A stretch of 64,000 nucleotides of DNA, from contig BSWB01000001.1 of the NCBI GenBank assembly GCA_033239125.1, positions 7,452,501 through 7,516,500 on the forward strand, written 5' to 3'. The notes under the pieces were generated by a model that ran no database searches, was not told where the DNA came from, and worked only from the letters and a program-made list of their open reading frames with translations. Position 1 is the stretch's first letter. Every line of letters begins with the position of its first letter. A program made the position numbers and the translations under genes. Below, piece by piece: positions 22,062 through 34,833 of the stretch. The DNA is from Fagopyrum homotropicum (lineage: Eukaryota; Streptophyta; Magnoliopsida; Caryophyllales; Polygonaceae).

Positions 22062-25000
22062 TCAAGTAGATGACGGGATTTGCCAGTTGTGCGGTACAGG
22101 ACCAACGTCATAAATTATCTCCCTATGGCAAGACCATACTAACTTGATTGCTTCTGGGGTTCCTATCCCGGCACCTCTTGGATCTCCAGCCGGTCCAAAC
22201 CTGTGTTCAAAGACAGGCATTGTTAACAATAAGAAGCTTATGTGTTGATTTGGTAATTGGTTTTGGACGACTGACTGACCAGTGGTTTTGTGGAGCCCCA
22301 GTGGTCCTTGCTCGTAGCCCGGCGTACGTAGTCCCATTCACAGAATTGCCAATCACTTCCTGTTGAAATTGAAAAAAATAAATAATAACTATACTCCAGT
22401 AATTGAATTGTTTTATCAGCCTAGAGGTAATTTGAGCTTGCAGCTGATCCAAGGGAAAGTAACGAAAGCATGAAGGCTACCAAAACTTGCCTGCACAAAG
22501 TGCAAATCGTTTGACACTACAGCAGCAGTCAGATGAGCATGCATTCTTTCTAACACCTCGAGTAACATTGGAAGTTGAGAGGCCTTATACTCGGTAACAA
22601 CCTGGAAGTGAAGAACACCATTACAGTAACAAATTGGATCATAAGAAGAATTTAAGTAAGCATTGTGAATCCGTCAATCAGACATATATGAAAAAGATCT
22701 GCAATTGAGTGGAAACTATATATATACCTGGAAGGGTCCAAATATTTCGGTCATTACAAGCCCATAGTTATTCTCCTTGAGTATTTCTTCTATAGGTACA
22801 AATACTGCAGTGGGTTTGATAGCACCGTAGATCTTTGGTATACTGTGGTTTTCCAGAGGCTCGCCACCGAAGAGTAATTTTGACCCTGGAATTTTGAGCA
22901 ATTTATCTACGTGTTCCAACATTGCATCTGTGGTGAACTGTAATATCAACAAGAACTACGTTAGATGAAAATTCAATAATTATGTCAGTTCGTACAGATC
23001 CTATGGCACATGAGTTTTTCAAGTGGATTTCTTGTGCTGATGAATAACAAAAGATTGCAAGTAAGAGCATGTCAACTTACTGTTAGAACTGGGCCTACAG
23101 TGACATCCTCCAGCTTTCTTCTTTCAGCAAGTTGTTTCAATTTGGAAAGAAGTGGACTCTTTCCCCAATTCTGTCATATACCAGCGATAGGATGAATAAT
23201 ATAGGCATTTGCACATTAACGGAAAGTTATATTCACAAAAGCCGCACTTTATCCTATATTTAGGTGGTTCGGGTAACTTTCTAGTTAACTAACCTCATGC
23301 ATGAACAGCAAAGATTGGGCAGAGCACTTCTGACCACTGCAAGCATAAGCATCTTGATCGCAGACCCAAGCAACATAGTCAACCTGCAACCATTACAATG
23401 CAACTTAGTACGGAAAATCCAAGTAGACAATCTGACTGCAAGTTACAATCGTAAAAGGAAAGACCTCCTGAACATCAGGCCCAAGGATCTTCCAATCAAA
23501 TCCTGCATCTTCCAACTTGATGCGACCTTTTACGTCAACAGCTAACTTGTCTGCCACCCTAGAACTACCTGTAAAAAGCGTCATACGAGGATTTGCCTGC
23601 ATGCAGAAAACTCATTTACATATGGTTTGGGAAGGAATCATTTTTCTCAATCTCAAGGAACTCTTAGTGAGGTATGAATTTCAGAAACACAGTTTTTGTT
23701 TTAAGTAAAATCCTGAGAAGCTTATGCAAAGTGAATATTCAAATGAAAACCAACCTCTATCAGGAGCTTGTTCATTGTCTTCCCATCCGAGTTGATGAAA
23801 TCAACGTCTTCCATAGGTAATCCACAAGCATGAAGAAGTCGGATCATTTGCTCCATTACAATGCTTACCTAAGAGAAAATAATTATTAACTTTGACAACT
23901 AAAAGGCCTGCAAAATGAAGATGCATTACGACGCACAAAACAAATAACATTGAAGCTTACCAAATAATCTGTTCTTTTAGCCTCACTTCAGAATTTTTTT
24001 AGCAGCCAAATTAAAATCACCAAAAAGCACATTGTCTGCTGTCATTATCTTTAAAAATCATATTGAAGATACCTACCTTGCTATCAACTTTTAGAGTTGG
24101 CTTATTCCCCATGTAAAGGGCACCCATTAACTGTAGAAGAGGAATCTCCAAAGGAAAATTGAAAGGAGTTATAATAGTTACCTGCAGAACATGTGTTTAC
24201 AGTCAGAAATATACATAGAGAAAGTATGTTGGCAACTGATCGACAAATTTTGCTAGGATATGTTGTTCCTACTGATACAATTCAGAAGATGACTGAACAA
24301 ATGGAACAAGAAACATCATTAGCAAGCTGTTCATCAACTTTGTAAGATTTTTTATGATAGTGCAGCTTTTAAGACTGGCAAAGAAGAAATGATCTGCCAT
24401 AAGGCTAGCAGAAAGAGCATTTAACATGTTCTACAAAGAGACTTACAGGACCATAAGGCCAACGGAAACCGTGACTCTGTTGCCCAAGATGATTGCCAGG
24501 CACTCCAAAAGACCGAGCCAGAAAGCGAACCTGCAAAAAGGGAAATCGTGCAGATCAACCAAGTTTGAAGATATAAAGATCACCAAAATATTATCATCTA
24601 GATTATCCAGCATACATTTTAAGTAATTGGCTCCAGCATTACGCTTGAACAGATAACGGATAGTGAATTTTTCAAAGTACTGAACAAGGCCCCGGGACAC
24701 GTGGCCAATGGAAACACAGACTTTGTGACCAAGTGGTCACGTGTTCAATATATGGTGTTGTCGAAAGCCACATGATTTACCTCGTGTGGGAAAGGGCAGG
24801 ACTTTCGAGGGTGACTAAAATATAACAGTACCCAAAAAATCAGTTACAATAAAAGAACTGAGAAAAGAATTTCTGATAGCATACCTGGTCACCACCAAAA
24901 TTCTCTAGAAACTTCTGTGTGACATATACTTCACCCTTGGCCTGCTCATAACTCTTTGGCGATACCCTTTGGATTAACCTTGCAAAAAAATTGGAAACCT

Positions 25001-27976
25001 AAAAGGCAACATGAACCCTACACATTCAATACAATGAATAAAATATACACTTAAATCCACTGCAAGGATATGACAAATGGAACATTCTACTTGGGATAAA
25101 GATACCTCAGGCTGTCCAAGTAGATGAGCTGCCTTTGATGATATATCTCCATATAGGAGATACCTGTGAGCCATCATACAGACAATAAGAAAAAGGAAGC
25201 AACCATCAGAAAGAACAACTAATAAAACTAGTAAACAGAAAGCATGTGATAAATCCAAACCGCTCTGGTGATTTGAAAGGATTATGTAGGCCGTGTTTTG
25301 GGCAGCTAGTTAAGCTATCCACGAAAGGCTACATAAGACGGAACAGATATCAAATATCAGAAAAAGTAATGCAACCTCAAATAACACTTAACACCAGATT
25401 TGAAAATCAATTTTTAGAACATTACATACCTGTATGTCTGCTTCATCTACCTCAGCTACCTTGATGAACGGTTCACCGTTGAATGGGTCCACAATGGTAT
25501 TCCAAAAGGAAGATCCTGTCCACTTGCCCTTGACTAGAATATAGAGAGAAATATGACCGTTATTTTACATTTACCAATTATCAGGTGAAGGGGGAGTGTG
25601 GACAGAATGACTTTAAACATACTACAGTGCTGTTCTGAAATACTGTCCAACACAAGTTGTATCAAGTTTACTTATTACAAATATAATACTTCCTCCGATA
25701 GCGAAAAAATGTCGTTTTAGGCATTTACAGAAATGATTAAGAAATCATTAAACAACCTTAATTTTATAAAGTTTTTCTCACTTATACCACTTACGAAATA
25801 TTCACTGCCCTTTTGAACCAATGGGTGATCATTTTGTCATAATTATATTTAATAAAAACATTTTTCAAAAACTGTCCTCATAACTTTTTGTTAATTAATG
25901 ATCTTGAAAACACAAAACAAACCCATAAACTTGATCAAAATCTAAATGCTAAAACGACATTTTTCCCCACTCGGAGGAAACCTGTTTAGGAATAGGATAA
26001 CAGGGGAACCTTCAGAGGGAAAAATGCAGTGACAGACTTAATATATAATCTCTCAACCACATTCACATCATAAATATGATTTGCAGCGCCTGTTTAAGCA
26101 ACAAATGATACATCTTAATATAACACGTCAACATCAAGCTGAACATACCAAGATTTTTCACTTCAGCAGGATTAGAGCCAGATATCTCATCAGCTTCAAC
26201 AGTTGCAAATGGTATAGTACCAACAGATCTGCAACAGATAAACAAGAATGTTTGTATAGTAACCATGTCAAATGGGATGGTATAGAGCACATGGAACCAA
26301 CCTTCATTAAAAATGCATTAAAGAAATTGTTTGGTAATGAATTGAAAGAAATGATACTAAAAATTTGGTTATCAGACACAAAAGCAGAATAATATTTATA
26401 CATAAGTTGGAAAGCATCTCATGTTGTTGTTACACTACACATAAGATCAATTATATCAAATTAACATCCTGAAGCATGAAGCTAATTGAATAATATGGTC
26501 ATTCCTCATCTATATATGAAGGGATATGGTGCAGACATTGATATCTATATTGACCTCATATGATCAAGGAAACAAAAGCAAAAGTCATAATGTAAACTGG
26601 TAGGACTTTTTTTTTGTGTTCTGTATGAGGAGTGAAGCTCATAGGATTAGAGGTACAAGGGATCCAATCAATTCTGTGCAAAGTTTTTTCTACTTCCCTA
26701 AAGATGTTTCAAATAAACTTAGGCCTGCAGGGTTTCTCTGAAGTGGTGATGTGATAAGGAAAATCACCTGTTGCCTAAAAATAAGTTACTAAGCCTCCTA
26801 AGGCAGAAGGAGCCGTGGACTGCAAAGAAAACTTATCTAAGTCGCACACTTAAGTAGCTACATGACTCGACTGTTTGCAGGAAAAAATATGAAGTAGGTA
26901 AGCTAAAGCCTAGTCAGGTGACTAATCGGGGCAGCAGATGCATATGATCCTCATGGTACAAGTTCCTTACGAGGTAATACAGATGGAAGAGATAAATATA
27001 GCACTGGCCAAGATTTTAAGGCTCTCGAACCCAAAGGACATCGAATTGACACTTTTGTGGCATTTAACTTCAACATCCTAAAATGCTTATTTGCCACATG
27101 GCTGGCTCTTAAAGACTGATTGCAAAAAAATTATTTGCCAAAAAGTATGAATCTGGTTCAAAGGAACTATGTTTTACATGCGTGATGTGCTGAGGATATC
27201 AGCAACCTTCAGAAAAGGCTATGAGAAGAAATCCCGGTTACAGGAGTGGAGGAAGGTCATCAAAAGAATGGATTACCTCCCAGATTAAGGGAAAAAGGAA
27301 GAATCCTCTAATGTACAAAAGCAGATATTTTATCACCACCGCAATCTATTAGATACGGCAAGCTAAAAAAAATTTTTTATAAAGAGTACATCTCTGTCAA
27401 ATGCACTCGGCAATTTAGTTTATTGTAGTTCAACAACAGAATTAAGGGTAGGATGAAAGAGCAGGAGGTTAGGACGTGGTGATCAAAGTTCATAGACAAA
27501 AAATTCTTCAGTTTACAAGAGGTATAAGATTCAATTGGTACAATTACCATCTTTTCATTAATACATAAATTTTCCCAGTTCAAAAAAAGTGTAGCTTTCA
27601 TCCTTATTGTTACGAACTATCAAAGAGTTTCTGTTGATCAAATACGAAAGGCGACAACTAATTTCAAAGGCATTTAAAGCAATCAAACATGTAATGAATT
27701 GGATGAATTGGAATTCAAATGGAATCAGATATATGTACAAAATCAAAAGCAGTTTCTCCATAAAAACAAAAACCCTAAATCGAAGGAGATCGACAATCAT
27801 TTCCACCATAACCCACAAGAACTGGACCAACAAATCCAGTCTCGATCGATCAATGAATCATCTGAAAAATGAAGTAAGAAATCATACCTGGCGAAGGTGA
27901 ATGAACTAAGCCACTTTAGCGGCGATCGGCGAGCCCCCGCCCCAATTGCTCGTCTACAAATTCCAATTCTATTCAT
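22062..27976 (-). CDS. P5CDH: Delta-1-pyrroline-5-carboxylate dehydrogenase, mitochondrial (ALDH12A1)
   Basis: Oxidises P5C/glutamate-semialdehyde to glutamate with NAD+, the second step of proline breakdown in mitochondria. Sixteen exons on the minus strand: 27888-27976, 26149-26228, 25430-25533, 25261-25328, 25106-25163, 24885-24998, 24447-24530, 24077-24181, 23755-23868, 23465-23596, 23294-23383, 23081-23170, 22728-22937, 22491-22601, 22280-22359, 22062-22200. They join in frame to 1668 nt (555 residues), the family's usual length. Landmarks are an Arg-rich presequence, TPFNFP with Asn207, FTGSS at 280-284, a Glu in KLEDAG (301), catalytic Cys336 in SGQKCSAQS, EIFGPF at 440-445, and FGPAGDPRGAGIGTPEAIK. 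An upstream in-frame ATG at 28000 would add 8 residues; I preferred the one giving a compact presequence. Intron 14 has a GC donor. Intron 1 is the longest at 1659 bp. Confidence 0.97.
25689..25979. mobile_element. Stowaway-like MITE in P5CDH intron 2
   Basis: The left end CTTCCTCCGATAGCGAAAAA and the reverse complement of the right end, TTTCCTCCGAGTGGGGAAAA, share the CTCCCTCCGT-type Stowaway terminus, followed by ATGTCGTTTTAG on both sides. Length is about 290 bp. A TA precedes the left end. The right TA is not clear, so the boundary there is approximate. It does not disturb the splice sites. Confidence 0.75.
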
Positions 27977-28120
27977 AATATATTTATTGAGAGAATGCAA
28001 TCAAAGCTTCGGGGTTTGAAGCTGGTACGAGGCTACGAGCGAAGATATAAAGAAGACGAGGTAGTCCACTACCACTCTTGTCAGTGATAATTGTAAGATG
28101 CGTGATGGAGATGGAAATCC

Positions 28121-28128
28121 TTTTTATA
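28121..28128 (-). promoter_or_regulatory. Probable TATA box of P5CDH
   Basis: The minus strand reads ACTATAAAAAGG, about 145 bp before the chosen ATG at 27976, leaving space for a roughly 115-nt 5' UTR. Confidence 0.5.
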
Positions 28129-28309
28129 GTATTTGTATGAGTAGAACCAAAAAAAGTAGTATTTGGATGAAATTAAACTCACGGATCGCTAATAATCTGT
28201 CTGTCACTTTTACGTGTCTTTGACGAGACAAAAATCGGGATGAGGACCACATATATCAAAATATCAAATTATCAAGTGATATATTCAATCCGATTAAAAT
28301 AAACAATAA

Positions 28310-28598
28310 GGGCCCGTTTGGTTTCAACTCCGAAAACGAAAACGGAATGGAAACGAATTTAGTCCATATGTATATGATTATTCATAAAATTTTATGGAAT
28401 CATTCCTTATGGTTTTTAAGTAATTGTATCAAAATTTGATTAGGTTGATACCCTATAGGGAAACAAAATGGAGGAAATAATTGTATTTTACATGCAACCA
28501 TAAGGAATGATTCCAAAAAAAATTCATAAATAAGGTAAGCATATGGAATAGATTCATTTCCATTCCGTTTCTATTTCCGGACTCCTAACCAAATGGGG
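28310..28598. mobile_element. PIF/Harbinger (Tourist-like) MITE, copy 1
   Basis: A 289-bp element with ends GGGCCCGTTTGG...CCAAATGGGG, flanked by TAA on both sides (28307-28309, 28599-28601). Inner arms are also inverted (CGAAAACGGAATGGAAA against TTTCCATTCCG; GGAATCATTCCTTATGG against CCATAAGGAATGATTCC). The 3-bp TAA duplication fits Tourist elements. A related copy lies at 30608-30900 on the far side of the DUF1262 gene. Confidence 0.8.
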
Positions 28599-28601
28599 TA
28601 A

Positions 28602-29262
28602 GTATATATCAAGTGATATAAATTATCTTCACATGATATAATTATGGACTTCTAATTTGATGATCCTACCCCTGGATCTAATATGGATCCAGATTTTGAG
28701 AATAAAGTGAAACGGATATATCTGACTGACTCGGTAATAATTATTCAGATTGGATCAGATATTCAGGTCGAATTTTCAATATATCCGGATCAAATGTCCA
28801 ATCCGTCTAAAAGTGTCCGATATCCGAATACTCTGGATCATATTGGATCGACCTTTTATAAAGTTTTATTTTCGAATATCCAGATATACACGACCTAGTT
28901 TAAACAGTGGATATAGGTCAATGTGAGTCTACAACAACTCTCATTTCAAAAAGGAATCTTGAAATTTGAAGAGACGAAAATAAAAAAAGTTGTCCACATA
29001 GAGGGGCAACTTAACAATTATCTATGTTATCAATAAGAAATAAGTTAACAATGATCGACTCTAAAGATAAGAAAGGAGATCTGACTTTGAGATCAATATC
29101 ATTATTTAGGACACTGTTCTCCGGTATGTTTTGACCACGTATTTTTTTATCACATTTTCTAGGAAAGTTAATGACTTTACGGATAAAATTATCGCGCTTG
29201 GTCGCATTTCCTTGATGCAAGTTCCATCTTTTCTCGGAATGTCGATGTTCTCGTCCCAAAGT
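28602..29262. other. Upstream intergenic region of the DUF1262 gene
   Basis: It contains several GGAT/ATCC-rich phrases around 28680-28860 (ATCCAGAT, GGATCAGATATTCAGG, TATCCGGATC), which look like a decayed inverted-repeat element. I see no coding content. Confidence 0.4.
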
Positions 29263-29276
29263 GTGTTATAGGATTG

Positions 29277-29284
29277 TATATAAG
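29277..29284 (+). promoter_or_regulatory. Probable TATA box of the DUF1262 gene
   Basis: TATATAAG lies 79-86 bp before the ATG at 29363, in a suitable position for transcription start near 29310. Confidence 0.45.
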
Positions 29285-29362
29285 AAAAATAAAAAAACCA
29301 ATACTAAAAAATACAAAACAAGTTTGCCAGAACAAGCTCAGTCTTGATCAAGGGAATTCAGA

Positions 29363-30601
29363 ATGTATACAACCATGCCACTCTCTGCCTACAAGAGATC
29401 ACACTATGCTTCCAAAATGCCAACCAGCGACGGATCGAATTCCAGTTGCCTCTTACTTCAAGATGATCAAGAAGAGGAGAGTTCATGCTTCATCAACTGT
29501 CGAGATTTGAAGATCACAACCCTTCCTTTCCCACAAAACACTTTCCTCAACATTTACCCATCAGGGGATGATTATAGCTATACCCTCTTCTTTGTTCCTG
29601 TCATCAATCAGCCAATAGCTTCAAATCAGTATTATATCATCAAGAAGCATAGCGGGTGAGTAAGCTTGTATACACCATTTTTGCTTTAGTCAGATCTCAG
29701 ATTTGCTTTAACACAAACTTATCATTCCAGTGAGGTATTGAGATGTGCTAGATTGGAAGATCAGCAAAGCTGCTGTTTTTTCTTCACTAGAATCCCGGAT
29801 GCAGATCCGCGACCATTGGATCCGGAAGACATTTATCAACAATTTATGATCACCCGTTCCAAGACTTGTCAAGGGTATTTCAATGCAACTTGTGTTGCAC
29901 TGGATGGGGTTGTTCCGAAGATCTTGAGAAATAACTTTGAAGTTAAGTGTGTTGGTATTCTTTCATTGTTAGACGAAGCAAAAAGGCTAGATATGACAAT
30001 CCGAGATCACCTCCCAGGGATGAACTTCCCTTTAACTTGTATGCAATCTGAACCGATTGTTGTTGGTAAATGGTATTGTCCTTTTATGTTCATCAAAGAC
30101 ATACCAATGAAGGAGCAAGTGAAACGGTCGTTGTTCTATGAGATGACGCTAGAAATGAGATGGGAACGGATCTTTACGTGTCGAAATTGTAATGGTGTGG
30201 ACAAGAGAAGTGTAGCCATGGATGTTGGTGTGTCAACCGAAGGGATTAGAGTTGGCTGTGAAGAGGCGGCGCATTTTGAGGAAGATTTTGTTGATGGGTT
30301 TGTGTTGTTTAATGGTGTATCTTCAAATGGAGATGAGCTACCAAGTGTGGGGCTGAGTTCAGTGATGGTTAAGACAATGCTTAGGGAACAAGAGAGAGTT
30401 GGATGGGTTAAAAGAGATGAAAAGAAGGCGAGAATGAGTAGAAGAGTGGAATATGAAGGGGAAGATTTGTGGTTGAGTTTTGAATGCTTTGTGTTGGTTG
30501 AGAGATTTGTTATCAAGAGAATGGATGGGAGTTTGGTTTTGGAATATGACTGTAAGCATACCCATAAAGTGATGGACAAGTGGATTAACAAGTTAGCTTA
30601 A
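29363..30601 (+). CDS. DUF1262 family protein
   Basis: Two exons, 29363-29655 and 29731-30601, joined through a GT-AG intron (GTGAGT donor, TTCCAG acceptor) give 387 residues in frame. The start MYTTMPLSAYKRS, the segment LPFPQNTFLNIY, FFVPVINQPIASNQYYII, and in exon 2 RPLDPEDIYQQF are the conserved blocks of the plant-specific DUF1262 family (Arabidopsis At1g13470-like). No biochemical activity is established for the family. No signal peptide or membrane segment is visible, so a soluble protein is likely. A central CRNCNG pair of cysteines is present. The reading is intact with no disabling change. A Tourist-like MITE starts within 10 bp of the stop codon and probably forms the 3' UTR. Confidence 0.9.
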
Positions 30602-30607
30602 CACAAC

Positions 30608-30900
30608 GAGGGAACTTTTTGTTTTAACTTCGAAAACGAAAATGGGATGAAAACGAATCTAGTTGATACGTATACCCTTATTCATGAAACTTTTTGGAAT
30701 CATTCCTTGCGGTTTGAACGAATTAGAGTATTATTTTGATTAGTTTTGATATCATATAAGAAAACAAGATGAAAAAAGTTAATGCATTTTGCATGAAACT
30801 ACGAGGAATGATTGGAAAAAAAATTTATAAACAACGTATACATATTTACTAAATTCATTTACATTCCGTTTCCGTTTTCGGAGTTACAACCAAACGGGGG
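30608..30900. mobile_element. PIF/Harbinger (Tourist-like) MITE, copy 2
   Basis: The inverted ends GGGAACTTTTTG...CAAACGGGGG and the inner arms (TTCGAAAACGAAAATGGGAT against ACATTCCGTTTCCGTTTTCG; GGAATCATTCCTTG against AGGAATGATTGG) are related to copy 1 at 28310-28598. The outer ends are more diverged and no clean target duplication is seen. It directly abuts the DUF1262 stop codon. Confidence 0.7.
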
Positions 30901-31282
30901 CTGAAACTATAAGAGCAAAATATGTGGCTAGTCTCATGAGTTTATATATGTGCAAGCATGTTAGTTTTTTTCTATTATGTATGAAAAAAGTCAAAAAAAT
31001 GAATAATGAAGAGAGGCTAATAAGCATTTGTTACTTTTGATCTGTTAGAATGCAAATAAGTAAATCTTTCAAAGCATACAAGTACATAGCTATATAAGCC
31101 TATAAGTAGAGAACTATAAACAAGATTTGAGGAATGCTCAGAAATCTTTAGAAAATCTTGCAAACGTTCATAACCATTAACAACAAATCACATCAATGCA
31201 AATAGAAAGTTCACAGAGACATGTTGATGATCTTGTGGCTCAACAATCAAAAGAGATATTACCAACAAGACATTCAACTCTT
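30901..31282. other. Spacer between convergent DUF1262 and Hep59/CSU2 genes
   Basis: AT-rich sequence with no ORF of note. It should contain the two 3' UTRs and poly(A) sites of the converging genes. Confidence 0.5.
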
Positions 31283-33894
31283 CTATCTCCTCATGATACG
31301 CTGGCGTTCCCGTTTGCGAAAGCGCTCAAGAATGAATTGATCGGTCGCAGCTTGCCTCCTTCCAGGAGGATCAGCTGTATGATCATTGAATCTCGATATT
31401 GGGTTGGTATCCTCCGCACCTCTATTTTTGTACATCTCCGGGTGGTCTGCAAGCGTTTGATAAATACTATAAGAGACCCAAACAAACACTTTACCCTTCT
31501 TGGCTATTTTTTACATTCCTAACTAGATGCAGCCATAGTATAATTAACTTGTGATTGCTTAAGTAAACAAGGTGAGCTGACAAACCTCTTCTAAGCTTTT
31601 CAGCATAGTCCTTGCCACGCTGCAAATAATCTGCGCTGTGACTCGAAGGCAGGGTCGACTCTGCCTTCACCTTACCCATAAGCTTCTTCTCATGTAGCAG
31701 CTTTTTGGCTGCCTCCGTTTCCTCTATATTTTTTAACTTGTACCTTACCAAACATAAAAATAAATTAGAGGAGGATATACACATATATATGCACTACAAG
31801 AACTTTGTATGAACAAACAATTATGATTTATACACTACAATGACAGGAACTCAAAACATGTGAGCTTTCTAAATTCATATACATACTCGATGGGGAGCTG
31901 AATTTCTGCAATGCCCGTAGTCCACTGGGTTGAGCCTTCCCCTGAATTTCGTTTCTTCACCTATATAAATGAAGAGTCAATAAACTAAAGAAAAGTTTGC
32001 CCAGATCTTGTCATTGACAAACTCAGCAGGTATTTGTTACACTTGCAAACTTGACTGCAGGTAGTGATTATTCAGACCAGCACGAGGCATTTTAATTAAC
32101 TACGTATTCACATGAAGGAAAAAGAGGATCTCAAAATCTTCCACTTAACAACTTTCAAGGATTGAAAGCTTACTGCGATATGAGCAGTATCATAGAACAT
32201 GCAAATAAATTCGTAACTAAAACCTTTTCCAAAGGTGTAACTTGTAAGGAAGACAAAGGGTTACTAAGTAAGAATTCCACAAAAGAAGACCATTTGTGCA
32301 CGAAAGCTAAAAGCCTAATATAGATTTATAACATATTTGTTCCTCAAACAAATTAACAAAAAAAACAAAGTTATTGCACAAAGTGACAACGAAGACCGCA
32401 CTCACTTTGAGATGATCAGGGATCTTGTACAATGCATCTTCCGCTCGTTTTAGTTCACTCTCCTCTAGATCAGCAGCCTCTATATTCTTGCCCCTTTGTT
32501 TTGCCAATTCTTGTTCAACATATTTAACCCTGTCAAAAAAGAAGCAGCGTATATAAGAGTTTCTCAGGCAATATACACATGATAAACTCCCAGAAGTACA
32601 ATTTACAAATTATAGAATATATTACGGAAGCTAACTTAGCATGAACCATGATGATGGTTGGGCATATGAAATGTGCAGATACGATAAATAATTGCAATGT
32701 CAATATCATCATCAAGTGAAACCAAAGAGAGACTATTGCATCCCTCTTAACAGAATTTTCTCAACTGCTCCTTTCTAAGCTGATAAAAAGCATGAGTATG
32801 TAGAATTATCTGGTGCAGCCAAAGATGCAACAGAAGTATTCAGTCGCTAACCACTCAAAAAGTTGCAATATTTTCCCCCATCTTCTGTTAGTACTTTACT
32901 CAGTATTCATTTAGTATAAGTATCAGCTGTTTACTTTCTCTAAAACTAGAGAGCTGCTAGTTTTGCAAACTCGGATTGTTCATAAAAATATATCAGGAAT
33001 AATATATCCCCTCTTGCTCTAATTCCAGACGCTCTTACAAAAATATCAGTGATCATTCCATTTCTTTCTACCTAAAATTCACCCAAAAAAATCTTGGAGA
33101 GATATTACATACATATTTGGATCTTCTACCAAAACAGCAGTTTCTTGTGCAAACGTATCTTGAAGAACCAACTCCTCCTTCTCACCATCAACCTCAACCT
33201 TATCCGGCAATTTAGGTATAATGCCTGTTGGGCGTGATGTAAGATTCGCAGGAATCCCACATTTCCTCTCTCTTTGTTTCTGTAATAATTTAACCTCCTC
33301 TAAAGCCAACCTGAAAAGAAATTAGTCCACAACTAGCTTAGTACATTGACCTTGTGCGGTTTATTTTTTAAATTTATCAATAAAAATAATTAGTTATTTA
33401 CCGGGATAACAAATTTGAAGAAGAAAAAATAGCCAGAAAAATCGATTAATTATTAATATTTTCAATTGGCAACAACCTATAGCTATTGTTATTAGTAGAT
33501 TAAGTTGATTCTATGAAATCAAAACATTATAAAATTTAAATTGATATTTTAAATCAGATTTGATAGCATTAGTTGTGGATTCAAAGAGTCAAACTGAACT
33601 TTGGCCTTAAAGCTCTACTGGAACAGCATGTAGCATATAATTACTTCAGCTTTATGATAGATGAACTTCGCTACAAAAACCAGAGGACATAGAAGAACAA
33701 AGTATCTTTTTTGGGGGGTAAAGAGAATAGAACTTCCTTAACAATAGATCAAATAGGCTGGAAGCCTCTGATGCACATTCACCAATAAGATGCTCCCAAG
33801 ATAAAATGTATTACCTCCTTTCTTCTTCGTCTTCAGGTTCATGTGCTAGATCATTTTCTTCTTCATCAACTTTTCGCTTTCTAAAATTTTTCAT
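31283..33894 (-). CDS. CSU2: Hep59/TLS1-like splicing-associated protein (CSU2 homologue)
   Basis: Six coding exons on the minus strand: 33815-33894, 33113-33310, 32406-32529, 31887-31960, 31586-31743 and 31283-31446. They join in frame to 798 nt (265 residues plus TAG). The Hep59 domain covers roughly residues 105-185. It contains EESELKRAEDALYKIPDHLK, then GIAEIQLPIEYKLKNIEETE and LPSSHSADYLQRGKDYAEKL. The N-terminus is charged (MKNFRKRKVDEEENDL) and the C-terminus Arg-rich (RFRKRERQRIMRR). The family (human C9orf78/TLS1, yeast Tls1) binds Brr2 and influences splicing. The Arabidopsis homologue CSU2 is a nuclear coiled-coil repressor of COP1. All splice sites are GT-AG. The 5' UTR probably extends to about 34400. 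Confidence 0.92.
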
Positions 33895-34830
33895 CTTTAA
33901 ATAGCCTCACAAGTTCTTCTGAGGCGTCTCCCAAAAATTGTCTGGTTTCACTAGTGTTTTAACACCTAAGTAGAGATAATTTTTCATATCAGCAACAATT
34001 CAACAGACAGTATATCAGACGAATGAGTATTGCACAACAAACGTTAATGAAAATTCTAGATATTAGTGGAGTTCAGCAGCGTTTTTTTATTTGTGCCTAA
34101 GTTACGCGGAAATAGAAATCAACTAAGCATTTGTGCAATAAGGTATGAACTAGCAGAGGTTCCCAGGTCAGCAATTTGAATATGCACAAATCTTAAAATC
34201 AACCAAAGCGATATAAAAAAACAACAACTACAAGCCAGTCCAGATTCAACTCCAATCTAAATAAACAACCGAAAAATTCATTAAAACAAGCGCTAAAAAT
34301 AGATGACAGACAAAGGGGGAAACACAAAAAACCTAGATTTGTGAAGCGAACACTTGTAAACAGGATCAGTCTCTGTTAAACGCCTAAGGTGTGAGGTAGA
34401 ATGAGGGATGGACGACCGGCGGCGACTTCAGGAATAGGAGAACCGATAAGCCGTCGGCGTAAGATAATTTTTCACTCCGGAATGAAAATTTGAGTCGACT
34501 ACGGTCTACCGATAATTGAAAGAGGGGAGAACGCCGCGAAGGGGAATAGGGGATGATGGCCTGGGTTGGGACCCGCTACGTCGTTCGATTATAGGTATAG
34601 GGTTACAGTGTTACACTTACACACTTAACCGGACCGGAGTAAACCTTTTCTTTTTTTGTAAGGACCGGAGTAACCTAAATACGACATGAATCACAATATA
34701 TTGTCATTATCTTCTTCAATTTTCAACGTCAATTAAAGATATTATTTTGAAATGAATATAAATTTATTAAATTGTAGATTTATAAATAATCATTATTTAT
34801 AAATCATTATAAATATGATATATTGAAAAA
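33895..34830 (-). other. 5' UTR/promoter region of the CSU2-like gene
   Basis: No coding sequence is seen. The probable transcription start lies near 34400-34480, where the sequence becomes GC-richer; no clear TATA box was found. The distal part is AT-rich up to a hAT-like element at 34834. Confidence 0.4.
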
Positions 34831-34833
34831 TAA

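Noticed and set aside
30136..30591. 151-codon minus-strand ORF
   Set aside because: Exactly antisense to the second exon of the DUF1262 gene.
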